A stretch of 64,000 bases of DNA, taken from NCBI GenBank assembly GCA_965276785.1, contig OZ255629.1, forward strand, positions 248,001 to 312,000. The letters are read 5' to 3'. The translations under genes were made by a program, and so were the position numbers. Below are positions 24,152 to 32,915 of this stretch, in pieces. Source of the DNA: LMUY01 sp965276785 (GTDB lineage Bacteria > Pseudomonadota > Alphaproteobacteria > Acetobacterales > Acetobacteraceae). Every line of letters starts with the position of its first letter. Position 1 is the stretch's first letter. Under the pieces are notes generated by a model that worked only from the letters and a program-made list of their open reading frames with translations, was not told where the DNA came from and made no database searches.

Positions 24152-25784
24152 CCCCTTGCAGGCGCCGCGGGCGAAGGATGGCCGTGCGCCGGACGTGTTC
24201 GAGCCCGGCGGTTGGCTGCCGATGCGCGAATACCGCGGGGACGAAGCGGTGGATTTCGTCATCGTCGGCACCGGCGCCGGCGGCGGCACCTTGGCCTGCA
24301 AGCTGGCCGAGTATGGTTTCTCCGTGGTGGCGATGGACGCCGGGCCGTATTTCCGCCCTCTGGAGGATTTCGCCTCTGACGAATCCGAGCAAACCAAGCT
24401 GTATTGGACCGACGACCGCATCGTAGACGGCGCCAATCCGCTGGTGATGGGCAGCAACAACAGCGGCAAGGCGGTCGGCGGCAGCACCGTGCACTTCGCC
24501 ATGGTCTCGCTGCGGTTCCGGCCGGAGTGGTTCAAGGCCCGCACCGCCCTTGGCTACGGCGCGGACTGGCCGCTCGATTGGCGCGAAATGTGGGGCTATT
24601 ACGAGGAAGTCGAGCAGTCGCTGAAGATCGCCGGACCGGTGACCTACCCCTGGGGCCCACATCGGCCCCGCTACCCATATCGCGCCCATGAGATGAATGC
24701 GGCGGCGCTGGCTTTGGCCAGGGGTTGCGAGGCTATGGGCATCGCGTGGACGGAGACGCCGCTTGCGACGCTATCGGCCCCGCGCGGCCGGGCGCACCCT
24801 TGCGTCTATCGCGGCTTCTGCGTCGCCGGCTGCTCCACCAACGCCAAGCAGAGTGCGCTTACGACCTGGATCCCGCGCGCCATCGGCGCGGGCGCGGAGA
24901 TTCGCGACTTGGCCATGGTGGGCCGGGTAGACGTGAACGAGGCAGGCCTGGCCAGCGGGGTGCACTATCACCGCGAGGGCCAATGGCGATTCCAGCGGGC
25001 CCGCAACGTGGTGGTGGCGGGCTACGCCATCGAGACTCCTCGCCTGTTGCTGAACTCCGCCACGGCTCGTTTCCCGGACGGCCTGGCAAACAGCTCCGGG
25101 CTGGTCGGCAAATACCTCATGGCGCAGTCCAACCAAGCCGTCTGGGGCGTCTCGAAGGACGAAATCCGCTCCTATAAGGGGCCACCTTCGCTGTCCATCA
25201 CCGAGCACTGGAATTACGACGATAATAAGGAGTTCTTCGGCGGCTACAGTTACATGAGCCAAGGCCCGTTGCCGCAACTCTGGGCCAACACCCAGCTGAG
25301 CGCGCACGGCCTGTGGGGTGAGCGCCTGCAGCGCGAGATGGAGCGCTACAACCACGTGGTCGGCCTCAAGATCGTCGGAGAGATGCTGCCGCAGGAAGGC
25401 AACCGCGTCACCTTGGCCGACGCCAAGGACCAGTATGGTCTGCCCGTCGCAAGGATCACCTATTCCTGGTGCGACAATGACCGCGCACTCATCAATCACG
25501 CGCTGAAGTTTATGACTCAGGCGCTCGAGGCGGTCGATACCAGCGAGATTTGGACCCAGGATGACGACACCTGCCACCTTAACGGCACCGCCCGCATGGG
25601 CGACGACCCGCGCACCAGCGTGGTGAACGCCGATTGCCGCAGCTGGGACATCCGCAACTTATGGATTTGCGACGGCTCCGTGTTCCCCACAGTGGGCGGT
25701 GTCAATCCCTCGCTCACCATCCAGGCCGTCGCCTGCCGAACGGCGGACCGCATCCGCGCCATGGCGGCCCGGGGGGAGTTGTAG
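24105..25784 (+). CDS. GMC family FAD oxidoreductase (gluconate/sugar dehydrogenase-like large subunit)
   Basis: The 559 residues include the FAD-binding motif DFVIVGTGAGGGTLA (50-64), GSNNSGKAVGGSTVHFAMVS, CVYRGFCVAGCSTNAKQSAL with cysteines, WNYDDN, and the C-terminal catalytic region CHLNGTARMGDDPRTSVVN then FPTVGGVNPSLTIQAVA. This is the GMC group that partners with gluconate-2-dehydrogenase subunit 3. No signal peptide is present. The ATG at 24105, preceded by GAGG, is preferred over 24027. No cytochrome c gene follows, unlike classical membrane gluconate dehydrogenases. The duplicated membrane protein upstream may take that electron-transfer role. Confidence 0.9.
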   Translation: MATSKPPAERTSVLDDPLQAPRAKDGRAPDVFEPGGWLPMREYRGDEAVDFVIVGTGAGGGTLACKLAEYGFSVVAMDAGPYFRPLEDFASDESEQTKLYWTDDRIVDGANPLVMGSNNSGKAVGGSTVHFAMVSLRFRPEWFKARTALGYGADWPLDWREMWGYYEEVEQSLKIAGPVTYPWGPHRPRYPYRAHEMNAAALALARGCEAMGIAWTETPLATLSAPRGRAHPCVYRGFCVAGCSTNAKQSALTTWIPRAIGAGAEIRDLAMVGRVDVNEAGLASGVHYHREGQWRFQRARNVVVAGYAIETPRLLLNSATARFPDGLANSSGLVGKYLMAQSNQAVWGVSKDEIRSYKGPPSLSITEHWNYDDNKEFFGGYSYMSQGPLPQLWANTQLSAHGLWGERLQREMERYNHVVGLKIVGEMLPQEGNRVTLADAKDQYGLPVARITYSWCDNDRALINHALKFMTQALEAVDTSEIWTQDDDTCHLNGTARMGDDPRTSVVNADCRSWDIRNLWICDGSVFPTVGGVNPSLTIQAVACRTADRIRAMAARGEL

Positions 25785-25847
25785 CGAGCGCTTGACGGCG
25801 CAGCCCCCGCCCGAAACACTCCGGCCGCAACCGACTGGGACGCTGAA

Positions 25848-27515
25848 ATGACCCCGCTTACCGCCGGCATTCTATGGAATCGCCTGATCGCCGTGGTGGA
25901 GGAGCAGGCGCAGACCATGATTCGCACGGCTTTCTCCACCACCGTACGCGAGGCGGGAGATTTGTCGGCAGGCGTGTTCGACCTGCAGGGCCGCATGCTA
26001 GCCCAGGCGGTCACGGGCACGCCGGGCCATGTAAACTCAATGATGGAGAGCGTGGGCCACTTCCTGCGCCGCTTCCCCGCCGAGACCATGCAGCCGGGCG
26101 ACCACTATATCACCAACGACCCGTGGCTCGGCACCGGGCACCTGCACGACCTGACGGTGGTTTCGCCCGCCTTCCACGGCGGCCGCATGGTGGGGCTGTT
26201 CGCCAACACCGCCCATGTGATCGACATTGGCGGGCTCGGCATGGGCCCGGAAGCGCGCAGCGTGTTCGAGGAGGGGATGTATATCCCGATCGTCCGCTGC
26301 TTCCATCAAGGGGTCGCGAACGAGACCTTCTTCGACATGCTGCGCGCCGGCACCCGCCTACCGGTGGAATTGGAGGGCGACGTCTACTCGCTCTGCGCCT
26401 GCAACGACGCCGGGATCCGGCGTCTGGCCGAAATGATGGCCGAGTTCCAGCTCGATGGGCTGGACGCGTTGGCCAGCCATATCTTCGAAAAGAGCCGCGG
26501 CGCCACCGAGGCCGCCATCGCCGCGCTGCCGCCGGGCACTTACCGCGCCAGCATCGGCAGCGACGGCTACGAGGCGCCGGTGACGCTGCAGGCCGCCATG
26601 ACCATCGGCAGCGACGCCATCACGGTGGATTTCACCGGCACCTCCGGCCTGTCCAGCCGCGGCATCAATGTCCCCGCCGCCTATACCCGGGCCTACACCG
26701 CCTTTGGCCTCAAGGTGGTGGTGGCGCCAGACATCCCGAACAACACCGCCTCGCTCGAGCCGTTCCGCTGCCGCATTCCTGAGGGCTGCGTTCTGAACGC
26801 GCCGCGGCCCTACCCGGTGGCCGTGCGCCACGTCATCGGCCATTTGCTGCCGGACCTGGTGATGGGCTGCCTGGCCGGCGCCGTACCAGATCGGGTGGCG
26901 GCGGAGGGTGCCTCCTGCCTGTGGAACCCGCCCTTGCGCGGCGGCGGCTCGGTGTCGGGGCAGGGCACCCCGAACCGCCCTGTGCTGCCCGATTTCGAGA
27001 TGATCACCTTTAACTCCGGCGGCACCGGCGCGCGCGCCGGGCTGGACGGGTTGGACGCCACCGCTTTCCCCTCCGGCGTGCGCACCATGCCGGTGGAGGC
27101 GACCGAGGCCGTCGCCCCGCTGGTGTTCTGGCGCAAGGAACTGCGCCCCGGCAGCGGTGGCGCCGGGCGCACCCGTGGCGGCATGGGCCAGATCATGGAA
27201 ATCGGCGGCCGCGACGACCTGGAGTTCGCCTGCAACGCCACTTTCGACCGCGTCGCCAACCCGCCCCGCGGGCGCGACGGCGGCAAGGATGGCGCCGGCG
27301 GCCGGGTGATGCTGAAATCCGGTGCCACGCTGCGCACCAAGGGTTTCCAGGTGATCCCGGACGGTGACCGCCTGGTGCTGCAACTGCCCGGCGGCGGCGG
27401 CTTGGGGGACCCCAGCGAACGCGACCCAGCGCTGGTAGCCCGAGACCTGCGCGACGGGCTGATTACCGCCGAGCAAGCTGCAACCGATTACGGGTTTGTT
27501 GCTTCTACCGAGTAA
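25848..27515 (+). CDS. hydantoinase B/oxoprolinase family protein (HyuB-like)
   Basis: This 555-residue protein matches HyuB throughout: LIAVVEEQAQTMIRTAFSTT, REAGDLSAGVFDLQGRMLAQ, PGDHYITNDPWLGTGHLHDL, FANTAHVIDIGG, VPAAYTRAYTAFGLK, LPGGGGLGDP near the end. HyuB is normally the beta subunit of an ATP-dependent hydantoinase or acetone-carboxylase-like enzyme and usually pairs with HyuA (HyuA_N/HydA). No HyuA-like gene is visible in the window. It lies 63 bp after the GMC gene and 18 bp before the glycosyltransferase, on the same strand. Confidence 0.9.
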   Translation: MTPLTAGILWNRLIAVVEEQAQTMIRTAFSTTVREAGDLSAGVFDLQGRMLAQAVTGTPGHVNSMMESVGHFLRRFPAETMQPGDHYITNDPWLGTGHLHDLTVVSPAFHGGRMVGLFANTAHVIDIGGLGMGPEARSVFEEGMYIPIVRCFHQGVANETFFDMLRAGTRLPVELEGDVYSLCACNDAGIRRLAEMMAEFQLDGLDALASHIFEKSRGATEAAIAALPPGTYRASIGSDGYEAPVTLQAAMTIGSDAITVDFTGTSGLSSRGINVPAAYTRAYTAFGLKVVVAPDIPNNTASLEPFRCRIPEGCVLNAPRPYPVAVRHVIGHLLPDLVMGCLAGAVPDRVAAEGASCLWNPPLRGGGSVSGQGTPNRPVLPDFEMITFNSGGTGARAGLDGLDATAFPSGVRTMPVEATEAVAPLVFWRKELRPGSGGAGRTRGGMGQIMEIGGRDDLEFACNATFDRVANPPRGRDGGKDGAGGRVMLKSGATLRTKGFQVIPDGDRLVLQLPGGGGLGDPSERDPALVARDLRDGLITAEQAATDYGFVASTE

Positions 27516-27533
27516 CAAACTCAGGGATTATCG

Positions 27534-28586
27534 TTGCAGATCGTCGTCATCGGGCTGTCCATCACCTCGTCCTGGGGCAATGGGCACGCCACTACCTACC
27601 GCTCCTTGCTTGCTGGCCTGGCGCAGTTGGGCCATCCAACGCTGTTCCTGGAACGCGATCGCCCGTGGTACGCCGCCCACCGGGACCTGCCGGCGCCGTC
27701 CTTTTGCCGCACGGTGCTGTATTCAGACGCGGCTGAACTCGACGCCTTTAGCGCAGTGATCGAGATGGCAGACCTGGTCATCGTCGGCTCCTACGTGGCG
27801 GATGGCCCGGCGGTATGCCGCCTGGTGCAAGAGCGGGCGGCAGGAGTCACGGCATTTTACGACATCGACACGCCGATCACCTTGGCCGCGTTGCAAGCCG
27901 GGCGTTGCGAGTATCTCACTGCCGAGCTGATCCCGGGGTTCGACCTCTATCTCTCTTTTACCGGCGGCCCCACCTTGCACCATATCGAGCAGCACTATGG
28001 CGCCCGTGCCGCCCGGGCGTTGTATTGCTCGGCCGAAGCGCTGCAGCCCCTGGTGACGGCAGCGCAGTACGATCTGGGTTATCTCGGCACCTACTCGCCG
28101 GACCGCCAGCCGACGGTGGAGGCGCTGCTCTGCGAGCCGGCGCGGCGCTGGCCCGCTGGGCGGTTCGCCCTGTTCGGGCCGCAATACCCCTACAGCATCG
28201 CGTGGCCCGGCAACGTGCGGCGCGCCGACCACTGCCCGCCGGACCAGCATCGCGCTTTCTACGCCGCCCAACGCTTCACTCTCAACGTCACCCGGGCGGA
28301 CATGGTGCAGGCCGGGTTCAGCCCCAGCGTGCGCTTGTTCGAAGCGGCTTCCTGCGGCACGCCGATCATCAGCGATGAATGGGACGGGTTGGAGACGATT
28401 TTCACTCCAGGTGAGGAGATCGTCGTCGCCCGCAGCAGCCAGGACGTGCTGGCGACCTTGTGCGAGATGCCTGAGGCAGACCGGACGCTGCTCGCCGAGC
28501 GTGCCCGCGCTCGCTTCCTGGCCGGTCACACTGGCCGCCAACGCGCCGCCGAACTCATCAGCTACGTCGGCGAGGTACGGCAATGA
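27534..28586 (+). CDS. glycosyltransferase (CgeB-like, GT-B fold)
   Basis: This 350-residue protein looks like a CgeB/spore-maturation-type glycosyltransferase: WGNGHATTYRSLLAGLAQLG, TLFLERDRPWYA at the N-terminus, VTAFYDIDTPITLAALQAG, and a C-terminal FSPSVRLFEAASCGTPIISD with the nucleotide-sugar glutamate, followed by WDGLETIFTPGEEI. A TTG at 27534 starts the frame 18 bp after HyuB. Its stop overlaps the methyltransferase ATG. It probably transfers a sugar to a cell-surface or small-molecule acceptor in concert with the next two genes. Confidence 0.83.
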   Translation: MQIVVIGLSITSSWGNGHATTYRSLLAGLAQLGHPTLFLERDRPWYAAHRDLPAPSFCRTVLYSDAAELDAFSAVIEMADLVIVGSYVADGPAVCRLVQERAAGVTAFYDIDTPITLAALQAGRCEYLTAELIPGFDLYLSFTGGPTLHHIEQHYGARAARALYCSAEALQPLVTAAQYDLGYLGTYSPDRQPTVEALLCEPARRWPAGRFALFGPQYPYSIAWPGNVRRADHCPPDQHRAFYAAQRFTLNVTRADMVQAGFSPSVRLFEAASCGTPIISDEWDGLETIFTPGEEIVVARSSQDVLATLCEMPEADRTLLAERARARFLAGHTGRQRAAELISYVGEVRQ

Positions 28587-29329
28587 CGGAGTGGACGCAG
28601 GATAGGGTCCGCTCGCGCGTGGCCGAGCTCAGTCCCTGGTTCCACAACCTCACCCTGCGCGGGGTGCGCACTGCGCCGGACCACTTCCTGCACGACTTTC
28701 CCGCGGTAAAATGGCAACGTTTCGCCCATGCGATTCCGGCCGATTTGCGCGGGCGACGGGTGCTGGACATTGGCTGCAACGCGGGCTTCTACAGCCTGGA
28801 GCTGGCCCGGCGCGGCGCCTGTGTGCTCGCCATCGATCATGACGAGCGTTACCTCGCTCAGGCCCGTTTCGCGGCCGAGGTGGAGCAGCTGGAAATTACG
28901 TTCCGGCAGCTCTCGGTCTACGATGTGGGCGCACTCGGCGAGCGTTTCGACATCGTGCTGTTTCTTGGCGTTCTCTACCATCTTAGGCATCCCCTATTGG
29001 CGCTCGACCTCATCCACGAGCACGTCGCCGCGGACATGCTGGTGTTCCAATCGCTGCAGCGCGGCGCGCACACGGAGATGCCGATTGCGGACGACTACGA
29101 TATCCACGAGAGCGCCATGTTCAGCGACCCGCGCTGGCCCAAGCTGCATTTCGTCGAGCGCCGCTACAGCCAGGATCCGACCAATTGGTGGTTGCCGAAC
29201 GCCGCCGCCTCGGCCGCGATGCTGCGTTCCGCCGGCTTCCAAATTATGGACCAGCCCGAGCAGGAGATCTTCATTTGCCGCCGCGTGGATGCCCCGGCCG
29301 GCGCGGTCTACCCGAAAGAGCGGGCATGA
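28583..29329 (+). CDS. SAM-dependent methyltransferase (TIGR04290-like)
   Basis: This 248-residue class-I methyltransferase has WFHNLTLRGVRTAPDHF at the N-terminus, motif I RVLDIGCNAGFYSLEL (59-74), an acidic motif II AIDHDERYLAQAR, and VLFLGVLYHLRHPLLALD as motif IV/V. The FHNL...GVRTAP opening resembles the TIGR04290 group, which I recall as occurring with a glycosyltransferase and a beta-xylosidase-like protein, as here (not checked). Start and stop both overlap neighbours by four bases, so the three genes are translationally coupled. Confidence 0.85.
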   Translation: MTEWTQDRVRSRVAELSPWFHNLTLRGVRTAPDHFLHDFPAVKWQRFAHAIPADLRGRRVLDIGCNAGFYSLELARRGACVLAIDHDERYLAQARFAAEVEQLEITFRQLSVYDVGALGERFDIVLFLGVLYHLRHPLLALDLIHEHVAADMLVFQSLQRGAHTEMPIADDYDIHESAMFSDPRWPKLHFVERRYSQDPTNWWLPNAAASAAMLRSAGFQIMDQPEQEIFICRRVDAPAGAVYPKERA

Positions 29330-30204
29330 TCGAAGCTGCGATGATTTGGAACGAACCAAACAACAAGTCCCATTGGGATTTCGAGAACGACCCGGACTGG
29401 CGCATCTTCGCCGAAATGGCGCGCCTGGCCGGCGAGGCGATTGCCGCGGAAAAGCCCGGCCTCACGCGCGTGCTCGGCGGCATGTCGCCGATCGATCCCG
29501 GCTTCATTCGCCACATGGCGCCCGCAATGGCTGCGTTGGACGCGGTGGCGGTGCATGGCTTCCCGCTAGACTGGAACCATTGGCCGATCGATGAGTGGCC
29601 GGCCAAACTTAGGGAAATCCAGGCCGTCACCGACAAGCCGGTCTGGGTCAGCGAGGTCGGCGTGAGCACGTTCGGGGCCGAGGAAGTGCAGGAATGGGGT
29701 CTGCGCCGCACGGCCGAGTTGCTGATCGGCGAGGCCCCCCGCATCCATTGGTATAGCTTATACGATCTGCCAGCGGCCTGGCCGGCTACCACGCGGCACC
29801 GCGAGGCGGAAGGATCGTCCTATTACCGCCACTTCCACATGGGCTTGCTGGATGAGCACGGCCGGCCCAAACGCGCCGCCCGCGTGTTCCACGAGTTCGC
29901 CCCCGCGCTCGGCATCTGCCAGTGGGTGCATTTCGAGGACCACCGGCTGGACGATACGGTGCGCTGGCTGCGCGAGTTCGGCGTCACCACCTTGCGCACC
30001 GGGCTGAGCTGGGCCGACAGCTTCCGCCCCGATGCCGACCGATGGTTCGACCGGCAGATGGCAGCCTTGGAACAATTCCAGGTAACGGTGACGTTCTGCT
30101 TCACGCCGGAGCATCGCGGCACCTGGCCGCACTACACCGCCGCTCCGCAGATTCCGGCCGAGTTCGCGGAGTTTTGCGCACGCATGATCCGCCGCTACGC
30201 CTAG
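29326..30204 (+). CDS. glycoside hydrolase (clan GH-A, beta-xylosidase-like) with circularly permuted barrel order
   Basis: The 292 residues contain both GH-A catalytic glutamates: the acid/base Glu10 in MIWNEPNNKSHWD and the nucleophile Glu110 in VWVSEVGVST. HWYSLYDLPAAWP follows as strand 8. The acid/base normally lies about 150 residues into the chain at the end of strand 4, yet here it is at residue 10. The missing strands 1-3 appear after residue 200 instead (HFEDHRLDDTVRWLREFGVT, LRTGLSWADSF, VTVTFCFTPEH), and the protein ends EFCARMIRRYA, where strand 4 would begin. The start ATG overlaps the methyltransferase stop. It probably trims or builds the glycan made by the glycosyltransferase. 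Confidence 0.8.
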   Translation: MIEAAMIWNEPNNKSHWDFENDPDWRIFAEMARLAGEAIAAEKPGLTRVLGGMSPIDPGFIRHMAPAMAALDAVAVHGFPLDWNHWPIDEWPAKLREIQAVTDKPVWVSEVGVSTFGAEEVQEWGLRRTAELLIGEAPRIHWYSLYDLPAAWPATTRHREAEGSSYYRHFHMGLLDEHGRPKRAARVFHEFAPALGICQWVHFEDHRLDDTVRWLREFGVTTLRTGLSWADSFRPDADRWFDRQMAALEQFQVTVTFCFTPEHRGTWPHYTAAPQIPAEFAEFCARMIRRYA

Positions 30205-30243
30205 AACGGCGCCCTACCCACGGCGACCCCAAGGAGGCCCACC

Positions 30244-31089
30244 ATGCCGAGCGACGCCCCCGTCTGGTTCATCACCGGCTGTTCCACCGGCTTCGGCCGC
30301 GACCTGGCGCAGGCTGCACTCTCCCGTGGGCTGCGCACCGTGATCACCGCCCGCGACCCCGATCGCCTGACCGGCCTTGCCGCGGAGGCGCCGGACCTCG
30401 CTCTGCCGCTGCGGCTCGACGTGACGGATACGGACCAAATCACGGCCGCTGTGAAGGAGGCGGAGGGCAGCTTCGGGCACATCGATGTGCTGGTGAACAA
30501 TGCCGGCTATGGCTATCAATCGTCGGTCGAGGAGGGCGAGGACGCGGAAATCCGGGCCCAGTTTGAGGCCAACGTGTTCGGCCTATTCGCGCTCACCCGC
30601 GCCGTCTTACCCGGCATGCGCGCCCGCCGCTCGGGCCACGTCATCAACATCACGTCAGTGGCCGGCTTCGTGGGTTTTCCCTCGTCAGGCTACTACTCCG
30701 CCAGTAAGCATGCCGTGGAAGGCTGGTCCGACTCCTTGGCCGACGAGGTGCGCCCGCTCGGCATCCGTGTCACCTGCGTGGAGCCGGGGCCGTTCCGCAC
30801 CGACTGGGCCGGCCGGTCGTTGCGCCGCACCGAGAGCCGCATCGCGGACTATGCCGACACCGCGGGCGCGCGCATGAAGGCCACCTCGGGCTATAGCGGC
30901 AGCCAGCCCGGCGACCCGGCGCGCGCAGCCGACGCCATGATCCGGCTGGCGGAGAGCCACAACCCGCCGCGCCACCTCGTCCTCGGCAAGTTCGGCGTCG
31001 AGACGGTCACCGCCCGGCTGGAAGCTCGCTTGGCGGAAATTCGGGCGTGGCAGGAGGTCGGTCTGGCGACGGATTTCCCGTCCGAGTAG
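30244..31089 (+). CDS. SDR family NAD(P)-dependent oxidoreductase
   Basis: This 281-residue protein has the motif ITGCSTGFGRDLAQAAL (9-25), a NAG motif in VLVNNAGYGYQSSVEE, the catalytic Ser in INITSVAGFVGFPSSG and YxxxK in YYSASKHAVEGW. The TGCSTGFG variant and the ETVTARLEARLAEIRAW tail suit the retinol/17-beta-hydroxysteroid-like 'oxidoreductase' SDRs that act on hydrophobic alcohols or ketones. AAGGAGG precedes the ATG. It lies 39 bp after the glycoside hydrolase and before FabD. Confidence 0.9.
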   Translation: MPSDAPVWFITGCSTGFGRDLAQAALSRGLRTVITARDPDRLTGLAAEAPDLALPLRLDVTDTDQITAAVKEAEGSFGHIDVLVNNAGYGYQSSVEEGEDAEIRAQFEANVFGLFALTRAVLPGMRARRSGHVINITSVAGFVGFPSSGYYSASKHAVEGWSDSLADEVRPLGIRVTCVEPGPFRTDWAGRSLRRTESRIADYADTAGARMKATSGYSGSQPGDPARAADAMIRLAESHNPPRHLVLGKFGVETVTARLEARLAEIRAWQEVGLATDFPSE

Positions 31090-31173
31090 GACCACGATTG
31101 CGGTCAGCGATTTGACAAGCACCATGAGCGGACGCGATACGCGGCGCTTTGCAGCTTTTCGGACCGCGCCGCC

Positions 31174-32118
31174 ATGCCTGTTCACGCTTTCATCTTCCCC
31201 GGCCAGGGCAGCCAGGCCGTCGGCATGGGCCGCGACCTCGCGGCTGCTTTTGCCGCTGCGCGCGAGGTGTTCGAGGAGGTCGACGACGCGCTAGAGCAGA
31301 AGCTGTCCAAGCTGATGTTCGAGGGACCCGCCGACGAACTCATGCTGACGCACAACGCCCAGCCAGCCCTGATGGCCACGTCCTTGGCCGTGTTGCGGGT
31401 GCTGGAGACGGAGGGTGGTTGGATCCTCAAGCAGAAGGCGGCGCTGGTCGCGGGCCACTCACTCGGCGAATACAGCGCACTGGCCGCTTGCGGCAGCCTG
31501 GAACTCGCCGATTGCGCCCGGCTGCTCCGTCATCGCGGCGAGGCCATGCAGCGCGCCGTGCCGCTGGGCGAGGGGGCGATGGCGGCTCTGCTCGGTGCCG
31601 AATTGGAGACGGTGCATGAAATTTGCGCCGAGGCCGCCGAGGCCGACGTGGTGCAGGTCGCCAACGACAATGGCGGCGGCCAGGTCGTCATCTCGGGCCA
31701 TCATGGTGCGGTGGAGCGTGCGGTGAGCCTGGCCAAGACGCGAGGGATCCGCCGGGCCATGCTGCTGCCGGTATCGGCCCCGTTCCATTGCGCCCTGATG
31801 GCGTCCGCCGCAGAGGCCATGGTGCCGGCGCTGCAGGAGATTGAGGTCGTGCGGCCTTGGGTTCCGCTGATCGCCAACGTCACCGCCGCGAAAGTCACCG
31901 AGCCGGAGGACATCCGCCGCCTGCTGGTGGAGCAGGTCACGGCGACGGTGCGGTGGCGCGAGAGCGTGCTGCAAAGCGTGACCTTGGGGGTGGACAGCTT
32001 CGTGGAACTCGGCGCGGGGAAGGTCCTGTCCGGGCTGATACGGCGGATTGCTCCTGACGCGCGGGCCGCCGCTGCGGGGGTGGCAGCGGACATTGAGACT
32101 GTCTTGAAGATTATTTAG
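31174..32118 (+). CDS. fabD: ACP S-malonyltransferase
   Basis: This 314-residue protein matches FabD from end to end: HAFIFPGQGSQAVGMGRDLA, the serine nucleophile Ser96 in GHSLGEYSALAA, the Arg/Gln region in LLRHRGEAMQRAV, and the catalytic His in LLPVSAPFHCALM. It moves malonyl from CoA to acyl carrier protein at the start of fatty-acid elongation. It is not next to fabG/acpP here, which is unusual for the family; 84 bp separate it from the SDR upstream. It could be the main housekeeping copy or a paralogue. Confidence 0.93.
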   Translation: MPVHAFIFPGQGSQAVGMGRDLAAAFAAAREVFEEVDDALEQKLSKLMFEGPADELMLTHNAQPALMATSLAVLRVLETEGGWILKQKAALVAGHSLGEYSALAACGSLELADCARLLRHRGEAMQRAVPLGEGAMAALLGAELETVHEICAEAAEADVVQVANDNGGGQVVISGHHGAVERAVSLAKTRGIRRAMLLPVSAPFHCALMASAAEAMVPALQEIEVVRPWVPLIANVTAAKVTEPEDIRRLLVEQVTATVRWRESVLQSVTLGVDSFVELGAGKVLSGLIRRIAPDARAAAAGVAADIETVLKII

Positions 32119-32227
32119 CGCCATTGTCTTTAGTCCGAAAAGGTCTGGACAAAAGAACGGCCAGGTTGTCTAATCACAGCAAGAATAGCGCACCCAGTTA
32201 AGCTTTAATTCATTCGCATCGGCGAAG

Positions 32228-32243
32228 TTCTCCTCAAGGAGAA
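32228..32243 (+). promoter_or_regulatory. hairpin sequestering the ribosome-binding site of the GAF gene
   Basis: TTCTCC-TCAA-GGAGAA forms a perfect 6-bp stem with a four-base loop. Its 3' arm is the Shine-Dalgarno sequence itself, 5 bases before the ATG at 32248. The leader upstream (32119-32227) is relatively AT-rich. A thermosensor-like or protein-modulated switch is possible, but the stem is short. Confidence 0.4.
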
Positions 32244-32247
32244 TGAA

Positions 32248-32772
32248 ATGGTGGCCGCACACCTCGCTTATGACGAGCCGGAACGGCTAAAGCGGCTGGC
32301 AGATTTTTGCCTGCTGGATACGCCGGCCGACCCTCGCTTCGACTCCCTGGTGGCGCGCGCACTAGCCCTGTTCCCCGGCGCATCGGCGGCAGCGCTGACA
32401 TTGGTGGCTGCTCAGCGGGTCTGGTTCAAATCAGTCCGGGGCATGGAGCCCGGCGAGGCGCCGCGCGAGAGCGCGTTTTGCTCGCACGCCATTTTGGGCA
32501 GCCGGATGATGATTGTGCCGGACCTGACGCTGGATTGCCGCTTTGCCACCAACCCGCTGGTAACCGGCAAGTCGGGCTTGCGCTTCTACGCAGGCGCTCC
32601 GCTCACCGGCGGAGTCGGCACGCTTTGCGTGTTCGGCACCCAGGCCTTGCGCCCAAGCCCGGCTCAGGTCGACGGCCTCGCCAAGCTTGCCTTGCTCGCG
32701 GACACGCAAATGCTGATGCACGCAGCATTGCACACCTTGGCACATGCCGCGCCGGCGAGCGCAGCCGAGTGA
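32248..32772 (+). CDS. GAF domain protein, stand-alone
   Basis: This 174-residue protein has the GAF pattern often found at the front of sensor kinases and diguanylate cyclases: ERLKRLADFCLLDTPADPRF, ESAFCSHAILGSRMMIVPDL, DCRFATNPLVTG, LRFYAGAPLTGGVGTLCVFG. It ends without an output domain, so it is either a ligand-binding adaptor or a reduced sensor. AAGGAG precedes the ATG and is held in a hairpin. It stands between FabD and the decayed efflux locus. Confidence 0.86.
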   Translation: MVAAHLAYDEPERLKRLADFCLLDTPADPRFDSLVARALALFPGASAAALTLVAAQRVWFKSVRGMEPGEAPRESAFCSHAILGSRMMIVPDLTLDCRFATNPLVTGKSGLRFYAGAPLTGGVGTLCVFGTQALRPSPAQVDGLAKLALLADTQMLMHAALHTLAHAAPASAAE

Positions 32773-32915
32773 GCATGATCACTTCTGATCGGCGAAGCAC
32801 CCATGCTGTGATATAGGTCGGCGGATATCAGGCGATTAAGGCAGACACGTGTGGTGGATCTGTGAGTGCTCCGGCAAAAACGTGGGGGGCTCCATCAGAC
32901 CGGGTTAACGTGACT

